Positions 28,517 through 38,100 of a stretch of 64,000 nt of DNA are shown here, one piece after another. Numbering within the stretch: position 1 is the stretch's first letter; each line of letters opens with the position of its first letter. The stretch covers positions 62,001 through 126,000 of the forward strand of contig LVAQ01000014.1 in the NCBI GenBank assembly GCA_001604105.1, in the 5' to 3' direction. This DNA is from Clostridiales bacterium Firm_11 (GTDB lineage Bacteria; Bacillota; Clostridia; Christensenellales; Aristaeellaceae). A program made the position numbers and the translations under genes. Under the pieces are notes generated by a model. The model searched no databases. It was given only the letters and a program-made list of their open reading frames with translations, and was not told where the DNA came from.

Positions 28517-29425
28517 ATGGTCAACAGACAACCAACGCTATCATTACAACAGCGGAGAAAAAGAAGCACAGCCGTAGCGGCAACATGGTTTTTGGCTCCC
28601 GCGTTGATTCTGATGGTTATCTATATCGCCTACCCCGTTGTGGAAACATTTCATATCAGTTTGTATACATGGAATGGGATATCGCCGGATAGAACATTCA
28701 TCGGATGGGGAAACTGGGAGACGCTGCTTCAGGACAGCCGATTTTGGCAAGCATTCATTAATAACATCAAAATTATGGTGTTATCCATTCTGATTCAAAT
28801 CCCAATTGGGTTTTTGCTTGCCACTTTTCTGGATGCGGACAGCAAAAAGTTCAACCTATTCAAAGTCGTTTGGTTTTTGCCGCTGTTGATGTCCTCAGTG
28901 GCAATTGGCTTTCTGTTTCAATATGCCCTCGCCACCAATGGCGGACTCATCTCCACTATATCCAACCTGCTGGGAGGAAAGAACATCGATCTGCTAGGTT
29001 CGCCGGATCGCGCGCTGTATACGGTAATCGGGGTGATTGCGTGGCAGTACATCCCATTCTATATGGTGTATTTTTTGGCGGGATACAGCGGCTTTGATGA
29101 TCAAATCTACGAAGCGGCGTTGATTGACGGCGCCAGCAGATCTACATTTATCAAGGTGATTGGGATGCCCATGATGAAACCGACGATCATATCCGCGTGC
29201 ATCATGTCGCTGATCGGATCGCTGAAGTACTTTGATCTTGTTTTTGTCATGACGGGCGGAGGACCGGGCTACGCTACGGACATCATGGCGACCTATATGT
29301 ACAGTACTTCGTTTAAGTATTTTAAAATGGGCTATGGGTCTACGATCGCCGCTGGTATGTTCATCCTGATTACTGCCATCGCCGTTCTGGTTCGAAGGGT
29401 ATTAACCGGAAAGGAGGAGCGCTGA
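28517..29425 (+). CDS. Sugar ABC transporter permease (MalF/UgpA type)
   Basis: A 302-residue CUT1 permease with six membrane segments. Hallmarks: FLAPALILMVIYIAYPVVETF at the first segment, and the EAA loop YEAALIDGASRSTFIKVIGMPMM (near 200-220, in part). The ATG at 28517 follows GTGGAGGGG. It ends one base before the next permease start region. Confidence 0.93.
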   Translation: MVNRQPTLSLQQRRKRSTAVAATWFLAPALILMVIYIAYPVVETFHISLYTWNGISPDRTFIGWGNWETLLQDSRFWQAFINNIKIMVLSILIQIPIGFLLATFLDADSKKFNLFKVVWFLPLLMSSVAIGFLFQYALATNGGLISTISNLLGGKNIDLLGSPDRALYTVIGVIAWQYIPFYMVYFLAGYSGFDDQIYEAALIDGASRSTFIKVIGMPMMKPTIISACIMSLIGSLKYFDLVFVMTGGGPGYATDIMATYMYSTSFKYFKMGYGSTIAAGMFILITAIAVLVRRVLTGKEER

Positions 29426-29426
29426 T

Positions 29427-30275
29427 ATGAGGATGATTGTTAAGGAAGACAGGAAAAGTGTTGTCGCCTGGGCAATCGCCTTTGTGCTGGCGGCTTTGTG
29501 GCTCCTGATCGCCCTACTGCCCTTTCTGTACATGGTGATGAATTCGTTCAAAGGTCAATTTGAGATGCTCGTCAGCGGTGTGTTTTCCTTGCCGGAAGCG
29601 CTCAACTTTGATAACTACGTTGCTGTGATCAACGGCGGCTTCTTAGGCTATCTTTTGCGCAGCATCATTGTTACATCTGTTTCTCTGGCTGGCATGGTGC
29701 TGATATCTGCATTTGCCTCCTACCCGCTCTCCCGAATGAAGTTTAAACTACGCGGGTTTCTCTATGGATTGATTATTGCTTGCATGTCTATACCCATGCA
29801 TGTTACATTGATTCCTGTGTTTAAAATGACAACAGCCAGCGGGCTGTATGATACCTTATGGGCATTACCAGGCCCGTATGTTGCATTTGCCATACCGATG
29901 TCTGTTTTCATACTGGCGAACTTCATGAAGGGCATTCCCGTTGAAATTGAACAAGCGGCTGAAATCGATGGCTGTGGGAAATACAGGACGTTCTTTGAGA
30001 TCATCATTCCCCTTTCCAAAGCCGGCATTTCAACGCTTTGCATCTATAACGGTATCACGTTCTGGAATGAATTCGCTTTTGTGAAAACGCTGACGCAATC
30101 AGTTAAGGCGCAAACCTTACCCATGGCGATCAATAACTTCAAGGGCGAGCATTCGGTCAATATTCCTGTTATACTGGCAGTGCTGGCACTTTCCGCACTG
30201 CCGATGATCATCATGTTTTGCATTTTACAGGATAAGCTGGTCAAAGGCATGACGGCTGGTTCTGTAAAGGGATAA
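29427..30275 (+). CDS. Sugar ABC transporter permease (MalG/UgpE type)
   Basis: A 282-residue CUT1 permease partner of the preceding gene, with six membrane segments, PLSRMKFKLRGF in the second cytoplasmic loop and the EAA loop EQAAEIDGCGKYRTFFEIIIPL. Start follows AAAGGAGGAG. Together with the binding protein it forms the importer, with an ATPase from elsewhere. Confidence 0.93.
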   Translation: MRMIVKEDRKSVVAWAIAFVLAALWLLIALLPFLYMVMNSFKGQFEMLVSGVFSLPEALNFDNYVAVINGGFLGYLLRSIIVTSVSLAGMVLISAFASYPLSRMKFKLRGFLYGLIIACMSIPMHVTLIPVFKMTTASGLYDTLWALPGPYVAFAIPMSVFILANFMKGIPVEIEQAAEIDGCGKYRTFFEIIIPLSKAGISTLCIYNGITFWNEFAFVKTLTQSVKAQTLPMAINNFKGEHSVNIPVILAVLALSALPMIIMFCILQDKLVKGMTAGSVKG

Positions 30276-30349
30276 ATGGCTTTGCACAACGCAAGCAGAC
30301 GAACCCGCAACCCACGTACAACAAGCATACCGAAAGGATGGAGCAAATC

Positions 30350-32290
30350 ATGAAGGTTTATCATGTTGCCAAAACAGGCAGCGATAGCGCTCCCGGAAGT
30401 CAGGCAGAACCTTTTTTAAGCATAGGAGCGGCTGCGCAGGTAGCCATGCCTGGCGATCGCGTGATCGTCCATGAAGGGGTTTACCAGGAATGGGTCAAAC
30501 CTCAAAACGGAGGGCTGAACGATGTAACGCGTATCACATACGAAGCCGCAAAAGGTGAAAAGGTACTGATTACCGGCGCGGAACGTATCACCAACTGGGA
30601 ACGCGTAGAAGCGGGCGTTTGGAAGGTGGTTTTACCGAATTCGTTTTTTGGTGCGTACAACCCGTATCGTGAGTCGCTGTATGGGGATTGGCTGGTGCAT
30701 CCTCTGGATGGATCGGTGCATACAGGGGAAGTTTACCTCAACAGCGTTTCATTCTATGAGGCTAAATCGCTGGACGAGGTCTATCACCCGCAGATGCGTC
30801 GAATGGGTTATGCTCCGCCCTGGAGCCCCAATACGGAGGTCATCCGTAACCCCGATCAAACAATATATCAATGGTTCGCGCAGGTGGATGACCAGCAAAC
30901 AACCATCTATGCTAATTTCCATGATGCCGATCCGAACAGGGAGAATACGGAGATCAATGTACGCAAGTGCTGCTTCTATCCAGATAAGCCGCATGTAGAT
31001 TTCATTACGGTGCGCGGTTTTGAGATGGCGCAGGCCGCCTGCCCCTGGACGCCGCCGACCGCGGATCAACCCGGGATGCTTGGCGCGCATTGGAGCAAAG
31101 GCTGGATCATCGAGAATAATGATCTTCACGATGCAAAATGCAGCGCAATCAGCATCGGCAAAGATGGCAGCACGGGGCATAATCTGCATACCCGAACGCA
31201 ACGCAAACCCGGCTACCAGTACCAGATGGAAGCAGTATTCAAAGGATTGCAGTTGGGCTGGTGCAAAGAGAAAATCGGCTCGCATATCATCCGTAACAAT
31301 ATAATCCACGATTGTGGCCAGAATGGTATTGTTGGCCACATGGGCTGTGCATTCAGCCGGATCGAACACAACCACATTTTCAACATCGCCATCAAGCATG
31401 AGTATTTTGGCTATGAGATTGCGGGAATCAAGCTGCATGCGGCTGTGGATGTAGTCATTGAAAATAACCATATCCATGATTGCACACTGGGCACATGGCT
31501 TGACTGGCAGGCGCAGGGCACACGTATCACGCGCAATGTGCTCCACAGCAATGACCGCGATTTGATGATCGAGGTCACGCATGGCCCGTGCCTTGTGGAT
31601 AACAACATCTTCGCATCCGCATACAATTTTGACAACGCCGCACAGGGTACGGCGTATGTACATAACCTGTGCTGTGGGTATATGCGGCGCATCAATGTGC
31701 TGGACAGAGCGACGCCGTACCACTTCCCGCACTCAACGCAGGTAGCTGGCTGCGCGGTGGTTTACAGCGGGGATGACAGGCTATACCGCAATCTGTTCAC
31801 GTTCAGCGATAAAGCGCCGCAGGAAGGCTTTTTTGCGGGGACAGCGGGGTATGATGATTGCACGACACCTGACCAGTACCTGAAAGAACTCGTTGCGCAT
31901 GGGAATACGGATGCCCAGAAATACTATGATGTAGCGCAGCCCGTTTATGTGGGAAACAACGCTTATTATGGTACGGCACAAAGCTTCCGCTGTGAACAGG
32001 ACGCTATGGGCACGCCTGGCTTTGCAACGGACGCCAGGGTTGTTGTGGAAGATGGAAAAGCCTATCTGGAACTTGCGCTTCCTAAGAAGCCGCTTGGCGA
32101 TGAAAACGGCTACCTGTGCACGGCAAGCCTGGGGATGCCGCGAATCACAGAGGAGCTTTTCGAGAATCCAGATGGAACGCCGATTATCCTCGATCATGAT
32201 TTGACAGGGGCAAAGCGGGATGGCATTACGACAATCGGCCCGCTGGAGGCGCTTGATGCGGGTAAAAACCGTATACTTGTATGGGCGTGA
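30350..32290 (+). CDS. Predicted GH120 beta-xylosidase (right-handed parallel beta-helix)
   Basis: A 646-residue beta-helix protein without signal peptide, so cytoplasmic. The whole length resembles GH120 beta-xylosidase XylC of Thermoanaerobacterium saccharolyticum as I recall it: YHVAKTGSD start, PWTPPTADQPG, KIGSHIIRNN, EIAGIKLHAA and a C-terminal beta-sandwich. Asp385 in WLDWQAQGTR and Glu408 in MIEVTHGP lie 23 residues apart, the same spacing as the nucleophile and acid/base reported for XylC. It should hydrolyse imported xylo-oligosaccharides to xylose. I chose the ATG at 30350, eight bases after GGAG, over an in-frame ATG at 30338. Confidence 0.88.
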   Translation: MKVYHVAKTGSDSAPGSQAEPFLSIGAAAQVAMPGDRVIVHEGVYQEWVKPQNGGLNDVTRITYEAAKGEKVLITGAERITNWERVEAGVWKVVLPNSFFGAYNPYRESLYGDWLVHPLDGSVHTGEVYLNSVSFYEAKSLDEVYHPQMRRMGYAPPWSPNTEVIRNPDQTIYQWFAQVDDQQTTIYANFHDADPNRENTEINVRKCCFYPDKPHVDFITVRGFEMAQAACPWTPPTADQPGMLGAHWSKGWIIENNDLHDAKCSAISIGKDGSTGHNLHTRTQRKPGYQYQMEAVFKGLQLGWCKEKIGSHIIRNNIIHDCGQNGIVGHMGCAFSRIEHNHIFNIAIKHEYFGYEIAGIKLHAAVDVVIENNHIHDCTLGTWLDWQAQGTRITRNVLHSNDRDLMIEVTHGPCLVDNNIFASAYNFDNAAQGTAYVHNLCCGYMRRINVLDRATPYHFPHSTQVAGCAVVYSGDDRLYRNLFTFSDKAPQEGFFAGTAGYDDCTTPDQYLKELVAHGNTDAQKYYDVAQPVYVGNNAYYGTAQSFRCEQDAMGTPGFATDARVVVEDGKAYLELALPKKPLGDENGYLCTASLGMPRITEELFENPDGTPIILDHDLTGAKRDGITTIGPLEALDAGKNRILVWA

Positions 32291-32398
32291 CCATGCATGA
32301 CGATTCATGAATGCGCTTATGATACGACCCTACAGGGGAAGATCATTCGTAACTTCAAGCCGCGGCCTGCCGAGCAGGTCATGAAAAGGAGATGCCCG

Positions 32399-33823
32399 AT
32401 GAGAAAACAAGCGTTCAACCCTTACCTTCCTTCCTGGGAATATATACCGGACGGTGAACCCTATGTATTTGGGGATCGCGTATATGTGTACGGCTCCCAT
32501 GACGCGTATAACGGGCATGTGTTTTGTATGGGGGATTATATGTGCTGGTCTGCACCTGTGGATGATTTGGCGGACTGGCGCTGTGAAGGGGTCATCTACC
32601 CACGCGTGGCGGATCCCCTCAATGCTGATGGCAGGATGTGCCTCTTTGCGCCGGATGTTACGGTAGGGCCGGATGGGCGGTATTACCTGTACTATGTGCT
32701 GGACAAGGCAAGCATCGTATCCGTTGCGGTGTGTGATTCGCCCGCGGGGCGGTACCGTTTCCTTGGTTACGTGCGCTACAAGGATGGCACGCGGTTGGGC
32801 GAGCGCGCTGGAGATGAGCCCCAGTTTGACCCTGGCGTGTTGACGGAGGGTAATAACGTTTACTTATACACCGGTTTTGCGGGCAAAGGGGATGAAACGC
32901 GGCACGGCGCCATGGTGACGGTGCTTGCGCCGGATATGCTGACGATTGTGGAACCGCCTGCCTTCATCGTGCCTGGTGTAGAATATGCCGAGGGTACAAC
33001 CTTTGAAGGGCATGCTTTTTTTGAGGCTTCCTCCATCCGCAAATGCGGGGATACCTACTACTTTGTGTATTCATCCACACCAATGCACGAACTGTGTTAC
33101 GCAACCAGCAAAAGCCCTACGAGCGGGTTTCGTTATGGCGGTGTGATCGTGAGTAATTGCGATTTGCATATCGATACCTACAAACCCGCCAATATGCCCG
33201 CCGCGTATGGCGGTAACAACCATGGCAGCATCGTTGAAATTCAGGGACAGTGGTATATCTTCTATCATCGACAAACCAACGGCACGTGGTACAGCCGTCA
33301 GGGATGTGCGGAACCCATCCAGATCAAGCCGGATGGTTCCATTTCGCAGGTAGAAATCACTTCCTGCGGCTTGAACGGAGGCCCGTTGCAAGGTGTTGGT
33401 GAATACCCGGCCCATATTGCCTGTCACCTGTTTACCAGAGAAGAACATATCATTGTTGGAAAGCCAGGCTTGCCAAAGATCATGCAGGATGGACGGGATG
33501 GGGACCCCGAGATAGGTTATGTTGGCAGCGTTGTTGATGGCACCACCATTGGTTTTAAGTACTTCAATTGTTGCGGTGTGAAGCGTATCGGGGTTACCAC
33601 GCGAGGGTATGCCGATGGCATTATTGATATCAAGGCGGCTTGGGACGGGCCGGCGCTGGCTTCAATTCAGTTGGCGTATACCAATGTTTGGCAGGAATAC
33701 ATTGCGGATGTTGACTTTCCCGATGGAAAGCAATCCCTGTATTTGACGTACCGCGGCGAAGGCTTAAGCGAGGGGCCTTTGGCGTTGAAATCGATTCGCC
33801 TGCTGACAGATACGGCATCGTAA
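32399..33823 (+). CDS. Glycoside hydrolase family 43 protein
   Basis: A 474-residue cytoplasmic GH43 enzyme, probably a beta-xylosidase and/or alpha-L-arabinofuranosidase. The five-bladed propeller (about 1-320) has the three expected acids: Asp18 (YIPDGEPYVFG, base), Asp86 (FAPDVTVGPDG, pKa modulator) and Glu209 (HAFFEASSIRK, acid). A C-terminal beta-sandwich (about 340-470) resembles a CBM6-like module. The open frame extends upstream to 32297, but the ATG at 32399 follows AAAAGGAGATG and begins the conserved NPYLPSWEY. It follows the GH120 gene by about 110 bases. Confidence 0.9.
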   Translation: MRKQAFNPYLPSWEYIPDGEPYVFGDRVYVYGSHDAYNGHVFCMGDYMCWSAPVDDLADWRCEGVIYPRVADPLNADGRMCLFAPDVTVGPDGRYYLYYVLDKASIVSVAVCDSPAGRYRFLGYVRYKDGTRLGERAGDEPQFDPGVLTEGNNVYLYTGFAGKGDETRHGAMVTVLAPDMLTIVEPPAFIVPGVEYAEGTTFEGHAFFEASSIRKCGDTYYFVYSSTPMHELCYATSKSPTSGFRYGGVIVSNCDLHIDTYKPANMPAAYGGNNHGSIVEIQGQWYIFYHRQTNGTWYSRQGCAEPIQIKPDGSISQVEITSCGLNGGPLQGVGEYPAHIACHLFTREEHIIVGKPGLPKIMQDGRDGDPEIGYVGSVVDGTTIGFKYFNCCGVKRIGVTTRGYADGIIDIKAAWDGPALASIQLAYTNVWQEYIADVDFPDGKQSLYLTYRGEGLSEGPLALKSIRLLTDTAS

Positions 33824-34383
33824 TCAGGGCAGAAGAAGCGGCGATGCATAGAAAGTCTTGTTTTCATGCGGAACATGGTTATGCCTTGCATCTGCCTTAG
33901 CGTACAGGACGCAGCAGGAGTGGAATGCTGGTTGGAATGTCGTGCTGAAGAAAATCGGTAACACCGAAGATATTTTGAGAGCAGGGAAGCGAGCGTTTGC
34001 TTCCCTGCTTTGTCATGGAAAGCTGAACAGGCTAAGGGTATAACGCCACTGAGCATCAAAGCGACCAACAGAAAGGTTTGATTGGATTCACACCGGATCA
34101 AATACCCAAAGTGCTTTTGAACAGATGCAGGAAGGGTACATGCCATGCAACGCGTAAAGGAACATGGCAATAGAAGATAGAAAGCTATAGGAAGATGATA
34201 AGCGGTGAAGGATCAGGCATATGGTTTCATGATGTGTGCGATGGCGTATCTTGGGAATGCCTTTCGATGCTGCTTTACGGGTGGCAGCGCAGCAATATAG
34301 TGGTTTAGCAACGCGCGGAATGCGGTAAACTACGTTTGTGACGAACTCCAGGACGGATGGTATACGAAAGGTTCGTGAATAAC
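33824..34383. other. Gene-free stretch between GH43 and gapN
   Basis: 560 bases with one clear element, the terminator at 33980-34009. The remainder shows no convincing ORF, promoter or RNA. Overlapping short ORFs on both strands lack ribosome binding sites. Confidence 0.5.
33980..34009 (+). terminator. Terminator of the xylo-oligosaccharide operon
   Basis: Perfect 11-base arms AGCAGGGAAGC (33980-33990) and GCTTCCCTGCT (33999-34009) around an eight-base loop, followed by TTGTC. Confidence 0.8.
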
Positions 34384-35850
34384 ATGTTCCAAAACCTGTG
34401 CGGCAAAGACAAGACGTATTGCAATCTTTATGACGGCGGATGGGTGAGCGCTTCATCCAATGCATATACGGACATTTTTTCACCGGTAGATGGCTCGTTG
34501 ATGGGCAAAGTACCTGCCATGACGCGCGACGATGTGGATCGTGCTGTGCGCAATGCTAAAGAGAATCTGCCGATTTGGGCGGAAACACCGATACACGAAC
34601 GCGCCCGTGTGTTTTATCAGGCGGCGGAATTATTGGAAGCACATGCAACAGAGATCGCCCAAATATTGACGATGGAAATCGCCAAGGATGAGAAATCATC
34701 TGTCTACGAGGTCAAGCGCACGGCAGATTTTCTTCGCTATACGGCGGATGTTGGCAAGAGCATTGCAGGCGAGGCCATCAGCGGGGATAATTTCCCGGGC
34801 GGCAGCAAGCATAAGATTTCCTATGTCAATCGCGTGCCGCTTGGCACGGTGCTGGCGATATCGCCCTTCAATTACCCCATCAACCTATCGATATCCAAAT
34901 TAGCGCCCGCGTTGATCGGCGGCAATACCGTGCTTTTGAAACCCGCCACGCAAGGCGCCATCAGCGCGTTGTATCTGGCGAGCATAATGCAGGAAGCGGG
35001 ATTGCCCCGCGGTGTTCTTAATACGATAACCGGCAGGGGCAGCGAGATTGGGGATTATATCGTCACGCACCCGGGTATCGATTTTATCAACTTTACGGGC
35101 AGCACGGAGGTGGGCAGGCACATTGCCAAGCTTGCGGCCATGGTGCCCCTTATGCTTGAGCTGGGCGGCAAAGATGCCGCCATTGTGCTGCCGGACGCGG
35201 ATATGGATTTTGCCGCTGATAACATCATTTCCGGCGCATATGCATATGCTGGCCAACGGTGCACGGCGGTGAAGCGCATTCTTGCGCAAGATGATGTTGC
35301 CGATCAACTGGTGCCCAGACTGCTGGCTCGCGTAACAAACCTGAAAGTGGGGGATCCGCGTGACAACGCGGTGATCGTTCCCCTGATCAATACCCATGCG
35401 GCAGATTTTGTGATGTCTTTGATTGATGATGCCATCGCAAAAGGGGCAAAGGTGATTGCGGGAGGCAAACGAAACGGGAATTTGGTGGAACCCACACTGA
35501 TTGATCATGTAACCACGGAGATGCGGTTGGCCTGGGAAGAGCCCTTTGGCCCTGTGCTGCCGATTTTGCGTGTCAAGGATACACAGGAAGCCATTGATAT
35601 CGCCAACCAATCGGAATATGGCCTCCAATCCTCGGTATTTACCAATAACCTCCACGATGCGTTCTTTATTGCAAATCAGTTGGAGGTAGGGACCGTGCAA
35701 ATCAACAATAAAACAGAACGCGGCCCCGATCATTTTCCATTCTTGGGGATCAAGGCATCCGGCATGGGCACGCAGGGCGTGAAGTATGCAATCGAGGCGA
35801 TGACGCGCCCCAAGGCTGTTGTGTTTAACCTGGATGATCATACGCATTGA
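34384..35850 (+). CDS. gapN: NADP-dependent non-phosphorylating glyceraldehyde-3-phosphate dehydrogenase
   Basis: A 488-residue aldehyde dehydrogenase of the GapN type, oxidising glyceraldehyde-3-phosphate to 3-phosphoglycerate with NADPH formation and no ATP gain. Catalytic Glu259 (LELGGKDA) and Cys293 (GQRCTAVKR) are present. The C-terminal QINNKTERGPDHFPFLG is the segment that sets GapN apart from other aldehyde dehydrogenases. It stands alone between two gene-free stretches. Start chosen at 34384 (AAAGG about 11 bases upstream, matching family N-termini); an ATG at 34357 is in frame. Confidence 0.92.
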   Translation: MFQNLCGKDKTYCNLYDGGWVSASSNAYTDIFSPVDGSLMGKVPAMTRDDVDRAVRNAKENLPIWAETPIHERARVFYQAAELLEAHATEIAQILTMEIAKDEKSSVYEVKRTADFLRYTADVGKSIAGEAISGDNFPGGSKHKISYVNRVPLGTVLAISPFNYPINLSISKLAPALIGGNTVLLKPATQGAISALYLASIMQEAGLPRGVLNTITGRGSEIGDYIVTHPGIDFINFTGSTEVGRHIAKLAAMVPLMLELGGKDAAIVLPDADMDFAADNIISGAYAYAGQRCTAVKRILAQDDVADQLVPRLLARVTNLKVGDPRDNAVIVPLINTHAADFVMSLIDDAIAKGAKVIAGGKRNGNLVEPTLIDHVTTEMRLAWEEPFGPVLPILRVKDTQEAIDIANQSEYGLQSSVFTNNLHDAFFIANQLEVGTVQINNKTERGPDHFPFLGIKASGMGTQGVKYAIEAMTRPKAVVFNLDDHTH

Positions 35851-36239
35851 TGCTGTATGGCCAGGGACTATCTGAAAGTATGGCTTGCAGGCGTACGCAA
35901 AGGGTTGCGTGCTGCTTGCGATGCGCTGTTTTTAGTTCCATGAATGGGTGCGGAAGCAGTAGCGCTTGACACACATATGCTTTAGGTACATTGATTTGCA
36001 GTGGTGCTTGGTATGTATTTCTGATACGGGTAGCAGTTATTTGAAAACTTGCTATTGACTTAAAGCTTGCTTTAGGGGCTATCATTGGAATATACAAGCG
36101 CGACGCATCTGAAAGCCGATGTATAAGTCAACAGTCGCTGCGGTTGTAGTGCTACACACTTCTTATAGAGGAAAGCAGATGCCATGCCAGAGACCTACCG
36201 ACCCTGTCTGTTATGAACACCATAAGGAGGGATATCATC
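35851..36239. other. Gene-free stretch upstream of the aldo/keto reductase
   Basis: 389 bases whose only recognised content is the MerR-type promoter at 36055-36085. Confidence 0.5.
36055..36085 (+). promoter_or_regulatory. MerR-type promoter with 19-base spacer upstream of the aldo/keto reductase
   Basis: TTGACT (36055-36060) and TATCAT (36080-36085) are separated by 19 bases. The spacer begins with the inverted repeat CTTAAAG-CTTG-CTTTAGG (from 36059), the layout of operators bound by MerR-family activators such as AdhR. Confidence 0.65.
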
Positions 36240-37160
36240 ATGAGAACCATGAAACTGGGCACATCGGATTTACAGGTACCAGTGATTGCGGTTGGCTGTA
36301 TGCGGATTACCAGATTGACCAAGCCCGAAGCGGAACACTTTGTGCAAACGTCTATCGACGCGGGTGCGAATTTCTTCGATCATGCGGATGTATACGGCGA
36401 CGGAGTATGTGAAGAAAAGTTTGCGGATGCGATTCACATGAACAGTACCGTACGCCAGAAAGTGTTTCTGCAATCCAAATGCGGGATACGCAAGGGTGTT
36501 GCATTCGATTTTTCCAAAGAACACATCCTCAAGGCTGTTGAAGGTAGTCTGAAACGCCTGAGGACAGAGTACCTGGATATGCTGCTGCTGCATCGGCCGG
36601 ATGCTTTGGTGGAACCCGAAGAGGTTGCCCAAGCCTTTGATATACTACAGAGCAGCGGCAAGGTGCGCAACTTTGGCGTTTCCAACCAGAATCCCATGCA
36701 GATACAGCTTTTGAAGAAAAGCGTCAAGCAGCCCATCGTTGCAAACCAATTGCAGTTGAGCATTACTAACGCAAACATGATTTCCCAAGGATTACATGTC
36801 AACATGCAGGATGCGCCAGCGGTGAACCGTGACGGCAGCATATTGGATTATTGCCGCCTAAACGATATCACCGTGCAGCCATGGTCACCTTTCCAATACG
36901 GTTTCTTCGAAGGTGTGTTTTTAGACAATGACAAGTTCCCGGTGCTCAACGCGAAGATTGACGAAATTGCTTCTCGGTATGCGGTTAGTAACACGACCAT
37001 CGCAATCGCCTGGTTATTGCGCCATCCGGCACAGATGCAACCGGTGACGGGCACCATGAACGTCGAACGTTTGCTGGACTGCGTGAAAGCCGCGGAAATT
37101 CGGCTTACGCGTGAAGAGTGGTATGAAATATACCTTGCTGCGGGCAACATCCTGCCATAA
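36240..37160 (+). CDS. Aldo/keto reductase
   Basis: A 306-residue NADPH-dependent aldo/keto reductase close to the YdhF-type subgroup. The catalytic tetrad is Asp47, Tyr52 (DHADVYG), Lys80 (QSKCG) and His118 (LLLHRPD). GVSNQNP and QPWSPFQYG are typical later motifs. GGAGGG lies eight bases before the chosen ATG; an upstream ATG at 36213 has no ribosome binding site. The MerR-type promoter suggests induction by an aldehyde or other electrophile, but no MerR gene is nearby. Confidence 0.92.
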   Translation: MRTMKLGTSDLQVPVIAVGCMRITRLTKPEAEHFVQTSIDAGANFFDHADVYGDGVCEEKFADAIHMNSTVRQKVFLQSKCGIRKGVAFDFSKEHILKAVEGSLKRLRTEYLDMLLLHRPDALVEPEEVAQAFDILQSSGKVRNFGVSNQNPMQIQLLKKSVKQPIVANQLQLSITNANMISQGLHVNMQDAPAVNRDGSILDYCRLNDITVQPWSPFQYGFFEGVFLDNDKFPVLNAKIDEIASRYAVSNTTIAIAWLLRHPAQMQPVTGTMNVERLLDCVKAAEIRLTREEWYEIYLAAGNILP

Positions 37161-37985
37161 GCGCTAGCCGGATGGGTTTGGCAGTATCTAGCGAAGCGAA
37201 CTTGTGCTGTTGTACGTCGAATGCACAGGAGTTTAGTGCGAGGGCAGCGTTCCGTATGCAGGGCAGCGTTGAGATCGAATGGCTTCTGCGGTTGTCACGT
37301 TTTCCAGTTAGCGTGAAGCGTGACGATGCTGTGCACAGCGCAGGAGCGCCAATCAACACTGGTTTGAAGAACTTGCCTGGCTTTCGCATAAGCATGCAAT
37401 GAGGATTTAGAAAGCTTGAACTACAAGCTGCACATTCTGTATCGGCGAAAATAACAGGACAAGCATGTATTTTTACAAAGCGTTGTTGAATCAATCCCCT
37501 GTTGACAGGTTTTGATTGTGAGGCGAACCATAGCAAGGCGTGCCGCACGCGGGTAAAGTGTGGGGCACGCTTGGCTATGGCGCGCGCAGTATGGGACAAA
37601 CACCAAACAGGATTTGTATCAGGCTATGAACAGAACGTTGCTTGGATGATAACAGTGATAGTATCGTGGATACCCCGTTGGCTCGGCTGGATGGGTTTAG
37701 GGTTGCTTACTGCTTCAGGGGCGGCAATTCAACTTGCAATCTACATAGCATCAAAAATTGCAAAAAATGCTTGCAATGCACCTCATTCTTTGTTATAATC
37801 CATGATGCTGGTTTGCAGCATGTAGACGCTTTCGTATGGTCATTACTTCGTGCTTTAGTACAGGGTCGTAGCCATCATTCCTCGGCGGTATGCGTATTTG
37901 CAGCAAGCAGCCTTTCTTAGTATGGGACTTCAGTGCAGTAGACAGACCTTAGGTTTTGATATAGTACCTCACACTAAGTACGTAA
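37161..37985. other. 825-base stretch without a protein gene
   Basis: No ORF has a ribosome binding site or recognisable product. A long imperfect hairpin lies at 37528-37580: CCATAGC...GCGTGCC...CAC pairs with its complement over about 19 of 23 positions with a nine-base loop. The downstream bases are AT-rich near 37740-37800. The stretch ends at the tRNA. Confidence 0.5.
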
Positions 37986-38061
37986 GGGGCATTGGCACAG
38001 TTGGTAGTGCGCCTCGTTCGCATCGAGGAGGCCAGCGGTTCGAATCCGCTATGCTCCACCA
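37986..38061 (+). tRNA. tRNA-Ala, anticodon CGC
   Basis: A 76-base cloverleaf with encoded CCA. Acceptor GGGGCAT/ATGCTCC, D arm with GTTGGTAG, anticodon stem CCTCG/CGAGG with loop TTCGCAT (anticodon CGC, reading GCG), and T arm AGCGG-TTCGAAT-CCGCT. It stands alone and is followed by a terminator. Confidence 0.95.
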
Positions 38062-38067
38062 TCACAG

Positions 38068-38100
38068 GTCGTCCATCTCGATACGAGGGGCGACTTTTTT
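38068..38100 (+). terminator. Terminator after tRNA-Ala
   Basis: GTCGTCC/GGGCGAC outer stem (one G-T pair) with an inner CTCG/CGAG stem, followed by six T. Confidence 0.85.

Noticed and set aside
30749..31732. A 327-codon frame antisense to the GH120 gene
   Set aside because: Shadow of a conserved coding gene; no ribosome binding site or domain.
37105..37798. ORFs in the gene-free stretch, such as 37502-37798 with two hydrophobic parts
   Set aside because: No ribosome binding site, an odd composition and overlap with the long hairpin; nothing recognisable.
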